Source: Cricetulus griseus
Lineage: Eukaryota; Chordata; Mammalia; Rodentia; Cricetidae
Assembly: GCF_003668045.3 (NCBI RefSeq)
Contig: NW_023276806.1
Coordinates: 85,796,668-85,860,667, forward strand
DNA: 64,000 nucleotides
Direction: 5' to 3'
Both the position numbers and the translations under genes were made by a program. The notes under the pieces are model-generated. The model was not told the DNA's origin, ran no database searches, and saw nothing but the letters and a program-made list of their open reading frames with translations. Below, in pieces: positions 1-11,671 of this stretch; position 1 is the first letter of the stretch, and every line of letters starts with the position of its first letter.

Positions 1-1774
1 ACATTACATGAGTAGCACAGAAACTGAGATCAACAATTGATAAATGGGACCTTCTGAAACTGAGAAGCTTCTGTAAGGCAAAGGATACAATCAGAAGACA
101 AAATGGCAGCCCACAGACTTGGAAAAGATATTCACCAACCCCACATCTGACAGAGGGCTGACCTCCAAAACATACAAAGAACTCAAGAAGCAGCTTTCCA
201 AAACACCAAACAATCCAATTAAAAAGTGGGGTACAGAACTAAATAGACAATTCTCAATAGAGGAATCTAAAATGGCTGAAAGGCACATAAGAAAGTGTTC
301 AACATCCTTAACCATCAGGGAAATGCAAATCAAAACAACTCTGAGATATCATCTTACTCCTGTCAGAATGGCTAAAATCAAAAACACCAATGACAGTCTA
401 TGCTGGAGAGGATGTGGAGAAAGGAGAACACTCCTCGACTGCTGGAGTGCCAACTTGTACAGCCACTTTGGAAATCAGTATGGCAACTCCTCAGGAAAAT
501 GGGATTCAGCAATCCCACTCTTAGGCATATATCCAAAAGAAGCACGTTCATACAACAAGGATATCTGCTCAACGATGTTCATAGCATCACTATTTGTAAT
601 AGCCAGAAACTGGAAGCAGCCTAGATGCCCCTCAACTGAAGAATGGATTGAGAAAATGTGGTACATTTATACAATGGAGTACTACTCATTTGCAAAAAAA
701 AACAATGGAATCCTGAAATTCTCAGGCAAATGGATGGAACTAGAAGAAACCATCCTGAGTGAGATAACACAAAAAGACAAACATGGTATGGACTCAAAAA
801 TACATGGATTTTGGATATGGATCAGGGGATTACCAGCCTACAATCCACACCACCAGAAAAGCTATGAAACAAGGAGGACCCAATGAGAGACACACATGGT
901 CCCCCAGAGAAGGGGATAGGGACAAGATTTCCTGAGTAAATTGGGACATTGGGGAAAGAGGAGAGGGAGTTAGAAGGGAAAAAGAAAGGGAGGAGAGGAC
1001 ATGAGGGAGCAGAAAAGTTGAGTCGGGGGAAGAATACAGGAGAGCAAGAAAAGAGATACCATAATAGAGGAAGCCATTATAGGTTTAAAGAGAAATCTGC
1101 CACTAGGGAAATGTCCAGAGACCTACAAGGTTGACCCAACTAAGACTCTAAGCAATAGTAGAGAGGCTACCTTAAATGCCCTTCCCCAATAATGCAATTG
1201 ATGACTACCTTATATACCATCCTAGAGCCTTCATCAAGTAGCTGATGAAAGTAGAAGCAGAAACCCACAGTTAAGCACTGAGCTGAACTCCTGGAATCCA
1301 GTTGCAGAGAGGAAGGAGTAATGAGCAAAGGGCAAGACCAGGCTGAAGAAACCCACAGAAACAGCTGACCTGAACAAGGGGGAGCTCATGGACCCCAAAC
1401 TGATAGCTGGGAAACCAGCATAGGACCGACCCAGACCCCCTGATTGTGGGTGTCAATTAGGAGGCCTAGGCAATCTATGGGGCCTCTGATAGTTCATCGG
1501 TTTTATGCCTAGTATACTTTGGGAGCCCATTCCACATAGAGGGATACTCTCTCAGCCTAGACACACTGGGAAGGGCCTATGTCCTGCTCCAAATGATATG
1601 ACAGACTTAGAAGATGCCACATGGAAGACTTTATCCTCCCTGGGGAGCAAATAGGGGATGGGATTGGGGGTTGGTGGGGGGCAGGGGAAGAGGGGAGGAT
1701 GAGGGAACTGGGATTAACATGCAAAACAAGCTTGTTTCTAATTTAAATTTAAAAAATCTGAAAGAAAAAAAAGA
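1..1774 (+). mobile_element. L1 LINE, 3' part (ORF2 end, 3' UTR, A-rich tail)
   Basis: Starts before the window. It holds the C-terminal ORF2 coding region, then a 3' UTR with the G-rich run near 1663-1702 and the terminal 'aacatgcaaaacaagcttg' type end followed by an A-rich tail. The same 3' UTR recurs at 20639, 28122, 47729 and 56290. It is antisense to Rsrc1, the orientation most often tolerated in introns. Confidence 0.9.
119..886 (+). pseudogene. L1 ORF2 C-terminal remnant, 255 codons still open
   Basis: The open frame ends at a tga at 884-886. Its protein has the usual L1 ORF2 C-terminal phrases: MWYIYTMEYYS near residue 180, KWMELEETILSE near residue 205, and an upstream EMQIKTTLRYHLTPVRMAKI segment. 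In an intact L1 this is the Cys-rich tail of the endonuclease/reverse transcriptase protein. The endonuclease and reverse transcriptase domains are not visible because the element runs off the left edge. The ATG at 119 is only an internal methionine, not a true start. It has no expected host function. Survival of a 255-codon frame suggests a fairly young copy. Confidence 0.85.
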
Positions 1775-1836
1775 ATTGATTCCTGCAGCATTATAAATTG
1801 AAAAAAAATCTGTCTTTTTTCTCACTTTAGTTAAGC

Positions 1837-1894
1837 AGGAAATATATATATTATATTAATTAATATATATATTAATATAATATATATATTTCCT
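1837..1894. repeat. Perfect 24-bp AT-rich inverted repeat, 10-bp spacer
   Basis: The left arm 1837-1860 and right arm 1871-1894 are exact reverse complements, from 'agga' at one end to 'tcct' at the other, almost all A/T between. The spacer at 1861-1870 is also AT-only. It could extrude as a cruciform. It lies about 60 bp past the tail of the preceding L1. Confidence 0.95.
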
Positions 1895-2830
1895 CATTTC
1901 CTGATGCTATCATTTTAGCTTCTATGGCAGGTGTATGGAATCTTGATACCTGGAAAATTCTCATCCTTTTTGGTGATTCTCAGAAATTTGTTCTTCAATA
2001 TGATTTATTTTGGATACAATTTTAAAGTTATTTATTGGAAAATAACACCTTCTCCAGATTTATGATGTACATATCAATAAGTGCAACTTTGACAAACTAC
2101 ACATGAACAAAGAATATTCCCATCACAAAAACTTCTATTCTCAGGTGAGGATGGCTGAATGCTACAACTATTTAATAACCACAGCAAAAACTTAAGGAAT
2201 GGTGGCATATCTGTACTTACCTAACTTCTGAATTTTTCTATTTTGAGAAAAAAACTGAAAACAACCAATTGTGGTTCATGTTGTTATTTTTAAAGCAAGC
2301 AAGGGAGTTTTTAAACCTGGAGCTAGAAGTCTCTTATGCACTTTTTAATCCCAGTGTGTTGGAAGATTACTTTGTTTACCTTCCTTTCTCCTCTGAATCA
2401 TTTTAACATATCTATCTTATAGTTTAATAATATTTTACTAGCTAAAACTCTCTTGGTACTAATTATTAATTTCTAGTGTCACTTCACTTCCCCATAATCA
2501 TTAATTCTGGATTCTATCAGTGCAGCCTCTCACATATAAAATTTTTAATTTTGCATTTCCCCATCTTTATTGTTACTTTCCTAGTTCACTATCACTAGTT
2601 TCACTCTTTAAGTACTACAGTAACCTTCTAAAAACTAGTTTTTTTTTAATTAACATATCATTGTTGTCATGAACTTTACTATACTGGAATCTATTCTTGT
2701 TCAGACAGATGCAGCATCAACATATGGATTTTGAAATGCCATAGACTACACCTAAGGGCACTATGAGTGTTCCTTAGCTATCCTGACAGCTTTAGATTTG
2801 TCCTAGCCGTCTTATAATATTATTTTCTTA
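1895..2830. other. Unique AT-rich intronic sequence
   Basis: No gene, SINE or LINE recognised. It contains short A/T runs only. Confidence 0.6.
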
Positions 2831-2995
2831 AGCCAAAGTCTCACACATGCTAGGCATAAACTCAATTCCTAACTTACTGAAAATCAATTTTTCATTTGAG
2901 ACAGTCTCACAGACTTGTCATGGCTGGTCTTGCTTGTACTTCTTTCCCTAGGCTCCTGTGTAGCTGAGATCACAGTCTTGTTCCTCCAGTTTCAG
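2831..2995 (-). mobile_element. B4-like SINE, old
   Basis: It holds 'tcacacatgctaggca', the complement of the ID-like part, followed by 'gagacagtctcac ... ggctcctgtgtagctgagat', the complement of a diverged B1 part. This two-part layout is typical of B4/RSINE. It is heavily diverged. Confidence 0.6.
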
Positions 2996-3231
2996 CATCA
3001 GTTCTCTATGCCAGAGACCAATCCACACTGGCTTTGTTTTTAAAGGGATACAATGTAACAAGCTTGTCAGTTTGCCTGGCTTACTTAACTCTAATACCAA
3101 AGTTTCTTATCTTTCCCAAATCCCAGGGAAAACCAGACTTAATTTGTTAAGTAGAAGAAAAGCAAACATGAATTCTGTACCCTTGTCTGTCCCTTTAAGT
3201 TTCCATAAAACTTGCTATAACAATAACTCTT

Positions 3232-3690
3232 TGCGCCAGCCACCTGAGTTCCACCCACCTCTCTAGGGCCCCCAAACAACACACAGAGTCTTATATTATT
3301 TACAATGCTGCTGGCCAATGACTACGACCTCCCACTTGCTAGTTCAGTTTCAATTATCAACCATAACCATTAATCTATATATTTTATAAAGACTTATCGG
3401 GGACACCAGCACAATGCTTCCTCTCTTTATGACAATCACATGGCAACTCCACAGAGAAGAGGAGGAAGAGAGTGATTTCCTGCTTGTCCCTGCTTATATT
3501 CTGAGTCTGCCTGCTATGTCCCTTCCTACCTGGATCACAAGACTTCTCTTTACTACATTTCCCAGAATCTTCCTCGACTCCTAGTACCACCTATCTTGCT
3601 TCCCTATTGGCCAACAGTGCTTTATTCAACAACCAATAAGATAAACATACACAGAATGCCTTCCCCCATCAACTTGCCACATTAAAAAAA
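3232..3690. mobile_element. Rodent LTR-like interspersed repeat, family not assigned
   Basis: The block 'attggccaacagtgctttat ... caaccaataagataaacata' and the preceding text resemble a repeat common in rodent genomes that I associate with endogenous-retrovirus LTRs. I cannot name the family or prove the ends. Only non-coding sequence is present. Confidence 0.45.
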
Positions 3691-3700
3691 TTGATTTCCA

Positions 3701-3832
3701 CAGGGAGGTGGTGGCACACATCTTTAATCCCAGCGCTCGGGAGGCAGAGGCAGTCTGGTCTACAAGAGCTAGTTCCAGGACAGCCTCCAAAACCACAGAA
3801 AAAGCCTGTCTCAAAACCCCACCCCCAACAAA
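3701..3832 (+). mobile_element. B1 SINE with internal deletion
   Basis: Begins 'gaggtggtggcacacatctt' and continues 'taatcccagcgctcgggagg', then jumps to 'ggtctacaagagctagttcc' and 'cctgtctcaaaa'. The middle of B1 is missing. The 'agctagttccaggacagcct' 3' half is of cricetid type. Confidence 0.85.
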
Positions 3833-5027
3833 ATTAGCTTCTTATATTAACCTTAAATAACCACCTCGAATCAATCTCATCACATAACTTTGCACAAGCC
3901 ATTCTAAAACAGAGAAGACAAAAATGACTTTTACTTATCAAAAGAACCTTGCTGGGAGAAAATTAATCGTTCACTCTTTTTTTCTGATATATCAAGTTTA
4001 ATTTGGACCAAGTGAATCAATCCATCAAGGTGTTATCTATTTGTATCATATTTTCCAAACAGACTAGAATTTAAAGTATAGACTTTTTATAGTCATATCC
4101 TTGGCTTTTAATTGACAGATGTTAAGAGATCTACAAAACATACATTTTCCTGGAATCTTGTTGTTAAGACTTACATACTGTCCACAAGGTGGTAGTGATG
4201 ATGGTGGTGACAAAAGATACTGCTAAGCACAGTCATTTGGATCTTTCCAGTGTTCGCCTTGTAAGAAAGCACATATATGAAACTGCACAAGATCCTATGG
4301 TAAAGCTCTCCCTGAATCTTCTGAGCCAGCTTCAGCTCTGGTTGTCAGCAAATTCAGAATAAGAGACAATTCAGTAGAACAGGATCCTTGGAAATGTGCA
4401 TACTTTTCCTCTGATCTTGAACTATTACTTCTACTTATGCTTTTTTTTTGATTTAAAAAAATCACACATCACCATTTTATTAATTTGCTATACAGTCTTT
4501 TAAGTTATTTAAAGGAGGAAAATAGTAAATAAGGGAAAATGATTAGTAAACCTATATGAACAGAAAGAACTGGCTATTAATCTCCCCACAGGTATGATCA
4601 GAGGATCAAACAAGCTAAACTATATGTGACATCCAGCACCTGGGACATAGCATGTACCCCAAAAGTTTAAGTTTTCTTGTCAATCATTCCTTCAAATAAC
4701 CTTATCACTCTGGTACGTCTATCTGTCTTTCCACAATGAAAATATTTTTATCAAAATTGCAATAGGTTTTTCCACTCACCGGACCGTTCCCTTGGGAAGT
4801 ATAACTACCTTTTCATATGGAGGTAACCAGCTTTTGGTTTCTACACAACACTCACAGGAGAGGTTAAAGGACAGGAAAAGAACAATTTCTATATAAAGTA
4901 GAGGCCCCTCAGACAAGAACAAAATGTTTTCAAATCCAGAGTAGTAATGATTTTATAGTATCTTTGGGAGCAGGAAGAGGATTATGCTCAATTGTCATAG
5001 TACATGTGTGTGTATTCAATAAGTATT
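3833..5027. other. Unique intronic sequence
   Basis: No gene or clear young repeat seen. It is AT-rich with a short poly-T at 4441. Confidence 0.6.
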
Positions 5028-5158
5028 AATGATAAAAGAGGCTATGGCTTTGAAAGAGAGCAAGGAGGGGTATATGAGAGAGTTTGGAGGAAGGAATGGA
5101 AAAAGGAAATGATGTAACTATATTAGAATCTCAAAAATAAAAGAAATTTTAAAAATAA
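5028..5158 (+). mobile_element. L1 3' end fragment (older type)
   Basis: 'gaaagagagcaaggaggg', then 'ggaggaaggaatgg' and 'aaatgatgtaactatattag' followed by an A-rich tail matches the 3' terminus of old rodent L1 elements. Confidence 0.7.
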
Positions 5159-5209
5159 GGCACAGGGCTTAATTGCCAGAAAATAAGACAAAGAGAGGGA
5201 GAAAATGAC

Positions 5210-5211
<2 letters not shown>

Positions 5212-5261
<50 letters not shown>
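5212..5261 (+). repeat. (TG)n microsatellite, about 25 units
   Basis: Uninterrupted TG dinucleotides, just after an L1 tail. Confidence 0.98.
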
Positions 5262-5264
<3 letters not shown>

Positions 5265-5715
5265 ATAGCAACCAGTGATGAACTAACCCTGGAGAAAAGA
5301 AATAAGAAGTATGCATGAAATATACACATTGATATTTAGTATAAAAGATGCAACGATCTATTCTGACTATTTAAAAAAATATTATGCAATAAAGGACAAG
5401 TCAATATATACCACATAGAAATTCTATGAAATCTTGAAATAAATGGCTGATAAAAATCTAATATTACAAATACAACTTTGGGACAGTTGGTACAAACTTA
5501 TGTATTTTAAATCAAATAATGCTATTAAGGAATATTTCCATGAACCAACTGCAATAATTGATTGCAACATAACAATGTTAGTTTTAAAAAGCTCTTCATT
5601 TTATCCGAGAAAGAAAGATGGACTATCTTTGTTATTAGTATTGACGATTTTTACAAATGTTTTTAGTTATTGGAATTTTATACAATATATTTTGATCATT
5701 TTTACACCCAACCCC
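5262..5715. other. Unique AT-rich sequence
   Basis: An open frame of 92 codons at 5443-5721 has no recognisable domain and looks like chance in AT-rich DNA. No repeat recognised. Confidence 0.5.
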
Positions 5716-6212
5716 TCATAAATCCTTCCCCACCTCACCCCATTGAAGAAAACTGGTTTTCCTTCTCCCAGGAGCTATCAATTGCTAGATGGTGGAACTT
5801 TGTGTCCTCCTTCTCTGTGCTAGAAATTTGCCTGGCTTGAGCATGTCTCGTGCACACTGTCACAGTCACTGTGAGCTGATATGCACATATGACCTGCTGT
5901 ATCTAGAAAACACTGTCTCCTTGAAGTTATCTACCATCTCTGATTCTTACATAATCCATGTTCCCTTCTTCTGCATAGATCCTTGCACCTTGAGGGAAGG
6001 CATGTGACATAGACATCCCATTTAGAACTGAGCACTCAAGCCTCTTATTCTCTGCACACTGACCAGTTGTGGGTTTCTGTGTTAGCTGCAATCTATCGCA
6101 AGAAGCTTCTCTATTGAGTATTGAACAATGCATTCCTCCATGAGTATGGCAAGATATGTAATTAGGAGTCATTTTATTTAGCAGAACAACAGCAGGTTTT
6201 CCCCTTCAGGTT
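5716..6212 (-). mobile_element. L1 (Lx-like) 3' UTR fragment
   Basis: In this strand it reads 'ttgaagaaaactggttttcc', 'gcctggcttgagcatgtctc', 'cttgagggaaggcatgtgac' and 'aattaggagtcattttattt', the complement of the old rodent L1 3' UTR. It faces the plus-strand copy at 6505-8025. Confidence 0.75.
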
Positions 6213-6345
6213 CCTGCTTGAGTTTTACCTTAGTTTCCCTTGATGATGGATTAACTTGTAAAAACAAATCAATCCATTTCTCCCCAAGCTGGTTTTGGTC
6301 AATGTTTCATCAGAGCAACAGAAACCAAACCAGAACAGGAGTGTA
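6213..6345 (+). mobile_element. Rodent LTR-like repeat 3' fragment
   Basis: 'tgatgatggattaacttgta', then 'ccccaagctggttttggtca' and 'agagcaacagaaaccaaac' resembles the terminal part of a common rodent repeat, related in text to the end of the block at 27466-27862. Class uncertain. Confidence 0.4.
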
Positions 6346-6504
6346 TCTTGAAATTGGTGAATGAAGAAGATGACGGTACACTGAGGATAATATTCACAGA
6401 ATCACAAATGTTTATTGATTGTAATAAAAAACCTTTTATCTAAGAGTATAGCAATAGCAAGAGCAGTTTCAGATCAATAGGAAAAAAACAGAATACAATA
6501 GAGA

Positions 6505-8025
6505 ATGGGCTAACCACTTAAGTACATAAGGGAGGGAATACAGGGAAAGACAGCCAAAATTAAGAGAGGCATTTCAGGGGTAGTGTGGAAACCCAATATA
6601 GTAGAAACTTGCCAAAATATATACAAATATGAAGGCAATCTAAATGACACCTCTAAATAATGAGGGAGACAGAGTCCCAACTGGCCATTTCTTGTCACCA
6701 AATGAAGTTTCCTGTACAGGGACTGGACTACAGCTAACTGAGTAATGGGGAATCCCCAAACAACACAGACTGTTGCCAAAACTACAGGTTCCTCTCTACA
6801 AACTGACAGCAGGCCCCACTGCTGAAGACAACACCTATACAAATGACTGAACATGGAGCTGTCGAGACATACAGCTTTCACACTTTTGTTGTAGCATCTT
6901 TGATACAGGGACATACTCTGCATGCTCTCAAAATATTAATGTAAACACCAAGATAACCACAAACCCTTTATCTACAATGGTGTACTGCCTGCAAGATATG
7001 CTAACACAAGAGTGGTGTGGAAGTAATCATCTTTAACTGATTTAAGGCCCACTCTAAGAGACGGAGCTCAAGAACCTGACACTAAATAACCCAGGAACCT
7101 AGAATAAAATCAAATGATGCTGGTCTTAAAGAATAAAAACATATGCAGTGATAAAATGATTCTTATTGACATTCTGCTATACTCTTAAAACCAGCACCTT
7201 GTTCAGCCACCATCAGAGAAGCTTCCTGATGCAGCAGATGGGAACAAATACAGAGACCCACAGTCAGACACTACAGAGAGTGAGAGACCTTGGAACGATC
7301 ACTCCTAAATGGGATGTCTCCATCAAATTCCTCCCCTCAGAGCCCAGGGGACCCCATGGAAGAAGAGGGAGAAAGAGTCTAAGAGCCAGAGGAGATCTCG
7401 GAGGACACCAAGAAATCAAATCCCTCTAAACCAACATGAGCAAAACTCACAGAGACTCTGCAGCAGGTCCTCTGTGTATACATTATGGCTTCCTGTTTTT
7501 ATGGGACTTCAGAGTGGGTCTCTGATTCTTGTGCCTTATCTTGGGCTCTTTTTCTTCTGTTAGTTTGTCTTGTCCAACTTTGATATGATAGTTTTTGTCT
7601 TAACTTATTATTTTTAATTTTTATATTAAAAATGGATGGATGGATGAATGAATGAAAACCTAGCCACTAGGGTAAAGGTTAATGATTGAGCTGTCATTTA
7701 TAACTGCTGGTAAAGGGAAAATCAGTTTTCTCCAATAGAGTAAAACTGGATATATCAACCATGCCAGGACAGGTCTCATATTCAGGAGTAGTTGACCAAC
7801 ATATAATAGACTCCATAGTTTTTTAGTGTATTATTTGATTATAGTTTGGTGGTTTTTTTTGTTGTTGTTGAGTGTGGTTTTATTTTGTTTTCTTTTATGT
7901 GTGTGGTAGGATTGTTTTTTTTTTTTTTCAGAAAGAACTTAAAGTTTGGTGGATAGGAAGGGGAGAGGATCTGGAAGGATTTAGAGGAAAAGAAGAATAT
8001 GATCAAAATATTTTTAAATTATGAA
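6505..8025 (+). mobile_element. L1 (Lx-like) 3' UTR, long and rearranged
   Basis: Typical 3' UTR phrases in order: 'ctggccatttcttgtcacca', 'atcagagaagcttcctgatg', 'gatgtctccatcaaattcct' and 'ggtcctctgtgtatacatta'. After about 7630 a second 3' UTR-like section follows ('aggacaggtctcatattcag', then a T-rich part and 'ttggtggataggaaggggag'), ending A-rich near 8020. No ORF2 remains. The open frames at 6510-6923 (minus) and 7166-7563 (plus) are accidental readings of this UTR. Confidence 0.8.
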
Positions 8026-8890
8026 GTTGTTTTGAATAATATGATAAAAACAAGATATTCAAATGGTTAAAGAACATGATAATTTGCATATGTTTTTGGT
8101 AATCTGAGAAATTCATATAAAAAGTAAAAGGATTAAAATTGAGAAATTTAAGAAATTCTTACAATATGAAAAGTTGGCATGGAGCTAGAGTAATGGGAAC
8201 TGATATACTATAGCTAAGAGAATTTACTGATATAATTCTTTTAGAAAAGCTTAGCATTGTCTAGTAAATTTGGAATTATTCATAATCCACGACACAGCAA
8301 GGCAACTAACTCTCCCACAGACAAACCAGAGAAGATCATGCACAAATGTATCATGACACAGACATTTGCAGGAATGTTCTGAGAAGTTGTGCTTATATTA
8401 GCTGTTAACTGAAGACAACCTAAAGTTCATTAGAAGGAGAAAGACTTAAAAGAAATTACAGGATGCTCATTCAATGAACTACACTACACAAAATGAACAC
8501 AATGGCTATATACAAATAAATGCAACCCAAGGACACCCAGAAAGAAACTATAGCATTTCATTTAAAGTAGGCAAAGCTTAGCTATTGTCCTTAGCAATTC
8601 ATACTTCATGAAATATAAATAGAAAAAGAATAAAATCAATTTAATAGGAAAATAAGTAGTAGTTACAAAGAAGATTTGGAGACTTCCAATAAGCTGGCAA
8701 AGTAATATCTTTTGGTCAAGATGGTGCAAACCATGCTTATGTTTCAGAATTATTTGCTGATATTGTATACTTATTCATACTTTATGGTTATTATAGTTAA
8801 TATTCATAATATGAGACAAAAACTCTGAGAACTAGAAAAGGTTGAATAACTTAAATTACAAGAGTTGAGTCATTTTTACAGAGACAGATG
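8026..8890. other. Unique AT-rich intronic sequence
   Basis: No gene or repeat recognised. Confidence 0.55.
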
Positions 8891-8892
8891 AT

Positions 8893-9000
8893 AGTTAGAT
8901 AAACACTTCTCAAACACCTGCTATAGGTAGGAAATATGCTAGGTAGGAAGAACATAGCATACTAAAGAGGGACAGGACAGTCAAATCCAATGAAAGACTC
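8893..9000 (-). mobile_element. Possible ancient MIR/L2 relic
   Basis: 'aacacttctcaaacacctgc' and 'gaaatatgctaggtaggaag' echo the complement of the conserved MIR/L2 3' end. Weak match. Confidence 0.3.
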
Positions 9001-9255
9001 AGAAGAAAAGGTTACATAATCATAAAAGTCAACTTCAAAAGCTGTTATGAAGACAAGTTCTTAATACTTCCAGAGAAAATGCTATCATCTGGTGCTAAAT
9101 GCCAAGAAATCTTTTCTTTAATATAAATTTTTGAACCATAATCATAAGGACAACCAAATTAATCATGGTAGAAGGGAGGAGGCAAGGATTCCAGGAAAAA
9201 ACCAAGAACTAAAACTGTACCACACTGGTTACTGTCTTGCCTTATTTTATTTTAT

Positions 9256-9409
9256 TTTTTGATTTTCTGAGACAGGGTTTCTCTGTGTAGCTTTGGTGCC
9301 TGTCTTGGCACCCACTCTGTAGACCAGGTTGGCCTCAAACTCACAGAGATCCACATATCTCTGCCTCACAAGTGCTGGGATTAAAGGCATGAGCCACCAC
9401 TGCCCAGCT
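9256..9409 (-). mobile_element. B1 SINE
   Basis: T-rich start, then 'gagacagggtttctctgtgt', 'gtagaccaggttggcctcaa' and 'gtgctgggattaaaggcatg', ending 'tgcccagct'. Nearly full length. Confidence 0.93.
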
Positions 9410-9419
9410 GCCTTATTTC

Positions 9420-9567
9420 AATTTTGGCTCTCTAAGGCAGGGTATCATTGCTGTAGCTAAGGCTAATTAAGAACTTGCTGAATAGTCCAAGCTCACGTTA
9501 CTCAGTTTTCCTGCCCGAGCCTCCTGAGCACTGTGTGTACAGGCATCTAACACCATGACTAGGCTTG
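9420..9567 (-). mobile_element. Old B1/PB1-like SINE
   Basis: Diverged 'ctctctaaggcagggtatca', 'cctcctgagcactgtgtgta' and 'caccatgactaggct' follow the B1 layout in the same direction, just behind the younger B1. Confidence 0.6.
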
Positions 9568-9723
9568 GTGCCTTTAATAAAGTGTGTTCCATGGCTCAGC
9601 TGCAACAGTAGACCTGGACAAATCATCAAGTACTCAAAATATTACTATGAATTTTAAATTTGTCCTATATGCAGATGGAAGTCACTGAAAAATATTTTGG
9701 AGGCAATTAGAAGGAGCATTTTG

Positions 9724-9935
9724 CAGCTGGAGAAATGGCTCAGTGGTTAAAACTTCTTGCTGCTCTTCCATAGACCCTGAGTTCAGTTCCCATTACCCAT
9801 GTCAAGTGACTCATGATTGCCTATAACACTAACTTCAAGTGATCTGATGTCCTCTGGTCTCTATGGTCACCAGCACACATGTAGCATAGCCATAGACACT
9901 GACACATATGCATAATTAAATACAATTTTTAAAAA
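9724..9935 (+). mobile_element. B2/B3-type SINE
   Basis: 'gctggagaaatggctcagtg', then 'cttgctgctcttccatagac' and 'gagttcagttcccattaccc' is the tRNA-derived head of B2/B3 with A and B box positions. It ends in an AT-rich tail. Confidence 0.88.
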
Positions 9936-10007
9936 GAGCTATGTTGATGAGTGCATTTTAAGAAGCAAGGCTAAACAGGTGACATGAAAAGCTAAAAAAT
10001 GATGACT

Positions 10008-10470
10008 TTCTGTGTTAGTCAGACTTGCTACTGTGACAAAATATCCAATATGATGACTTAAAAGAAGGAAAGACTTATTTTTGCTCATGGTTACAGTGAT
10101 TTCAGTCTGTGTTCAGTTGGTGAAACTGCTCTAGGTCTGTGTGAGGCAAAGCATTATATTATGGTAGGAAAGAATGTGTGGAGAAGGGAACCTGTTTACT
10201 TCATGGAAGTTAGATGGCAAGTGCTAAACAAGAAGGATGTGAAAATAATAACCTTCAAAGGCACGGCAAATTGTTTCCTCTATCCAGATCATATCTCTCA
10301 TACCTTACAATAATGCCATTGAGTTAAGAATACATGAATGGAGGAATCCATTGAAGTCACAGCTCCCATAATTAGATCCACTTCTCAGTAGTCAGAGTTG
10401 CCAGTTAAGGACTAAGCCTTCAACACATGAGCCTTTGGGTGACACTTCATACTCAAATTGTACCCAAAAG
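10008..10470 (+). mobile_element. MaLR-type LTR relic (ERVL-MaLR)
   Basis: 'gtgttagtcagacttgctac' followed by 'tgacaaaatatccaatatga' and 'ttgctcatggttacagtgat' is the usual start of a mammalian-apparent LTR retrotransposon LTR. Non-coding and diverged. Confidence 0.55.
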
Positions 10471-10889
10471 GTAGAGGGAGAGATAACTGACATACTGGAA
10501 ATACTCAAATATATTTTAGAAAGCAGAATCTACATGTCATAATGATGTAATGCATATTGTCAGTAAAGAAGTCACCAAAACGTTCCTTGAACAAATGAAA
10601 AAAATGTCATAAAGAAGACAGAAAGAACAACTAGGTGAGGATTCAAATAGAAAGATAAATTCAGAGCAATTCTACCTGCAGGACACTTAAATAGACATGC
10701 TCAGAAATTATTGTATAAGTCTTTAGCTGGAAAAGGGGGAATGGGTAGGTGTGGTGGTGGTAAAGTAAAGGAGCCAACCAAAGAAGCCAACTATGACCAA
10801 CTGATGCCAGAGACAAACTGCCCCTGACAAACTGAAACACAGAGCCAACCAATCCCTGTGTAGGAAACCAAAGCAGGAGACCAACCAAT

Positions 10890-11160
10890 GCCTGAGCACC
10901 TTGACTCTGAACCCAGAGACAATGAAAGAAACACAGTCAGGATTTGAAACCTAGGCCAGTGAAAGGAACACTTTATCCCTGGGCCCAGAACCAAAGAAAA
11001 ACACCCTGACTTTGAAGCTAGTACCAAAGAAACACACTTTGTCCCTAGAATCAGAGCCATTGAAAGAAATATGCCCTGGCCCTCAAATTAGAGCCAAAAG
11101 ACTAAAAAGACCAGTGGAAGAAACACAGTTTGCCCTGAAATCAGAACCATTTCTGCCCTT
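10890..11160 (+). repeat. Imperfect minisatellite-like tandem units (about 35-45 bp)
   Basis: Units repeat the order 'ccctg... / gaa(t/c)cagagcca / aaagaaacacactt', for example near 10905, 10975, 11040 and 11125, with drift between copies. Confidence 0.6.
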
Positions 11161-11203
11161 GGCCTACTAAACTAACCAACTAACCAATCCCTGAGCAGAA
11201 AAA

Positions 11204-11336
11204 CCTCTCCCTCTCCTCCTCTCCTCCTCCTCCTCCTCCTCCTCCTCCCTCCTCCTCCTCCTCCTCCTCCTCCTCCTCCACCACCACCACCACCACCCAC
11301 CACCACCACCACCACCACCACCACACCACCACCACA
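11204..11336 (+). repeat. (CTC)n then (CAC)n tract, 133 bp
   Basis: A pyrimidine CTC/CCT run at 11204-11279 passes directly into a CCA/CAC run to 11336. The minus strand, which is the Rsrc1 transcript sense, is (GTG)n then (GAG)n. Confidence 0.95.
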
Positions 11337-11671
11337 GGAAGCCCCACATAAGCCTATCTGTTTTCCTTCACCATCCTGGCAGAGGCAGCCACTCTCCTGG
11401 ACTCCTCCCTAAATAAATCTTTCTCAAAAGAGCCTTGGGTGAAGATCTTCATTTGCCAGCACAGAACCAAAGAAACTTGCTGGGTCTTTCCCTTAGGGGG
11501 CTGAGCAACTCTGTAGCAGAAAAGTAACAACTTTTCTCTTAGCCTGAGGAGACTGCTACATTTCTGCCGGGGCTGGCCCTTTAGCCAACTGCAGCTGAAG
11601 CAGGGCAGAAGAAGCAGCTGTTAACTCTGCTAGGATGTTCCCTTAGCGGAGCAGAGCAGAGATCAGCTGTA

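Noticed and set aside
2215..2222. Minus-strand AG|GTAAGT, a possible recursive splice site in the long Rsrc1 intron
   Set aside because: The ten bases before the AG are not pyrimidine-rich, so the 3' splice-site half is weak; likely chance.
5443..5721. 92-codon plus-strand open frame in unique DNA
   Set aside because: AT-rich, no domain, no splice context and on the opposite strand to Rsrc1; consistent with chance.
6510..6923. 137-codon minus-strand open frame
   Set aside because: Antisense of a rodent L1 3' UTR; the same text recurs at other L1 copies.
11167..11349. 60-codon frame with poly-Gly/Trp and poly-Arg/Glu runs
   Set aside because: Direct translation of the CTC/CAC tract; not a protein.
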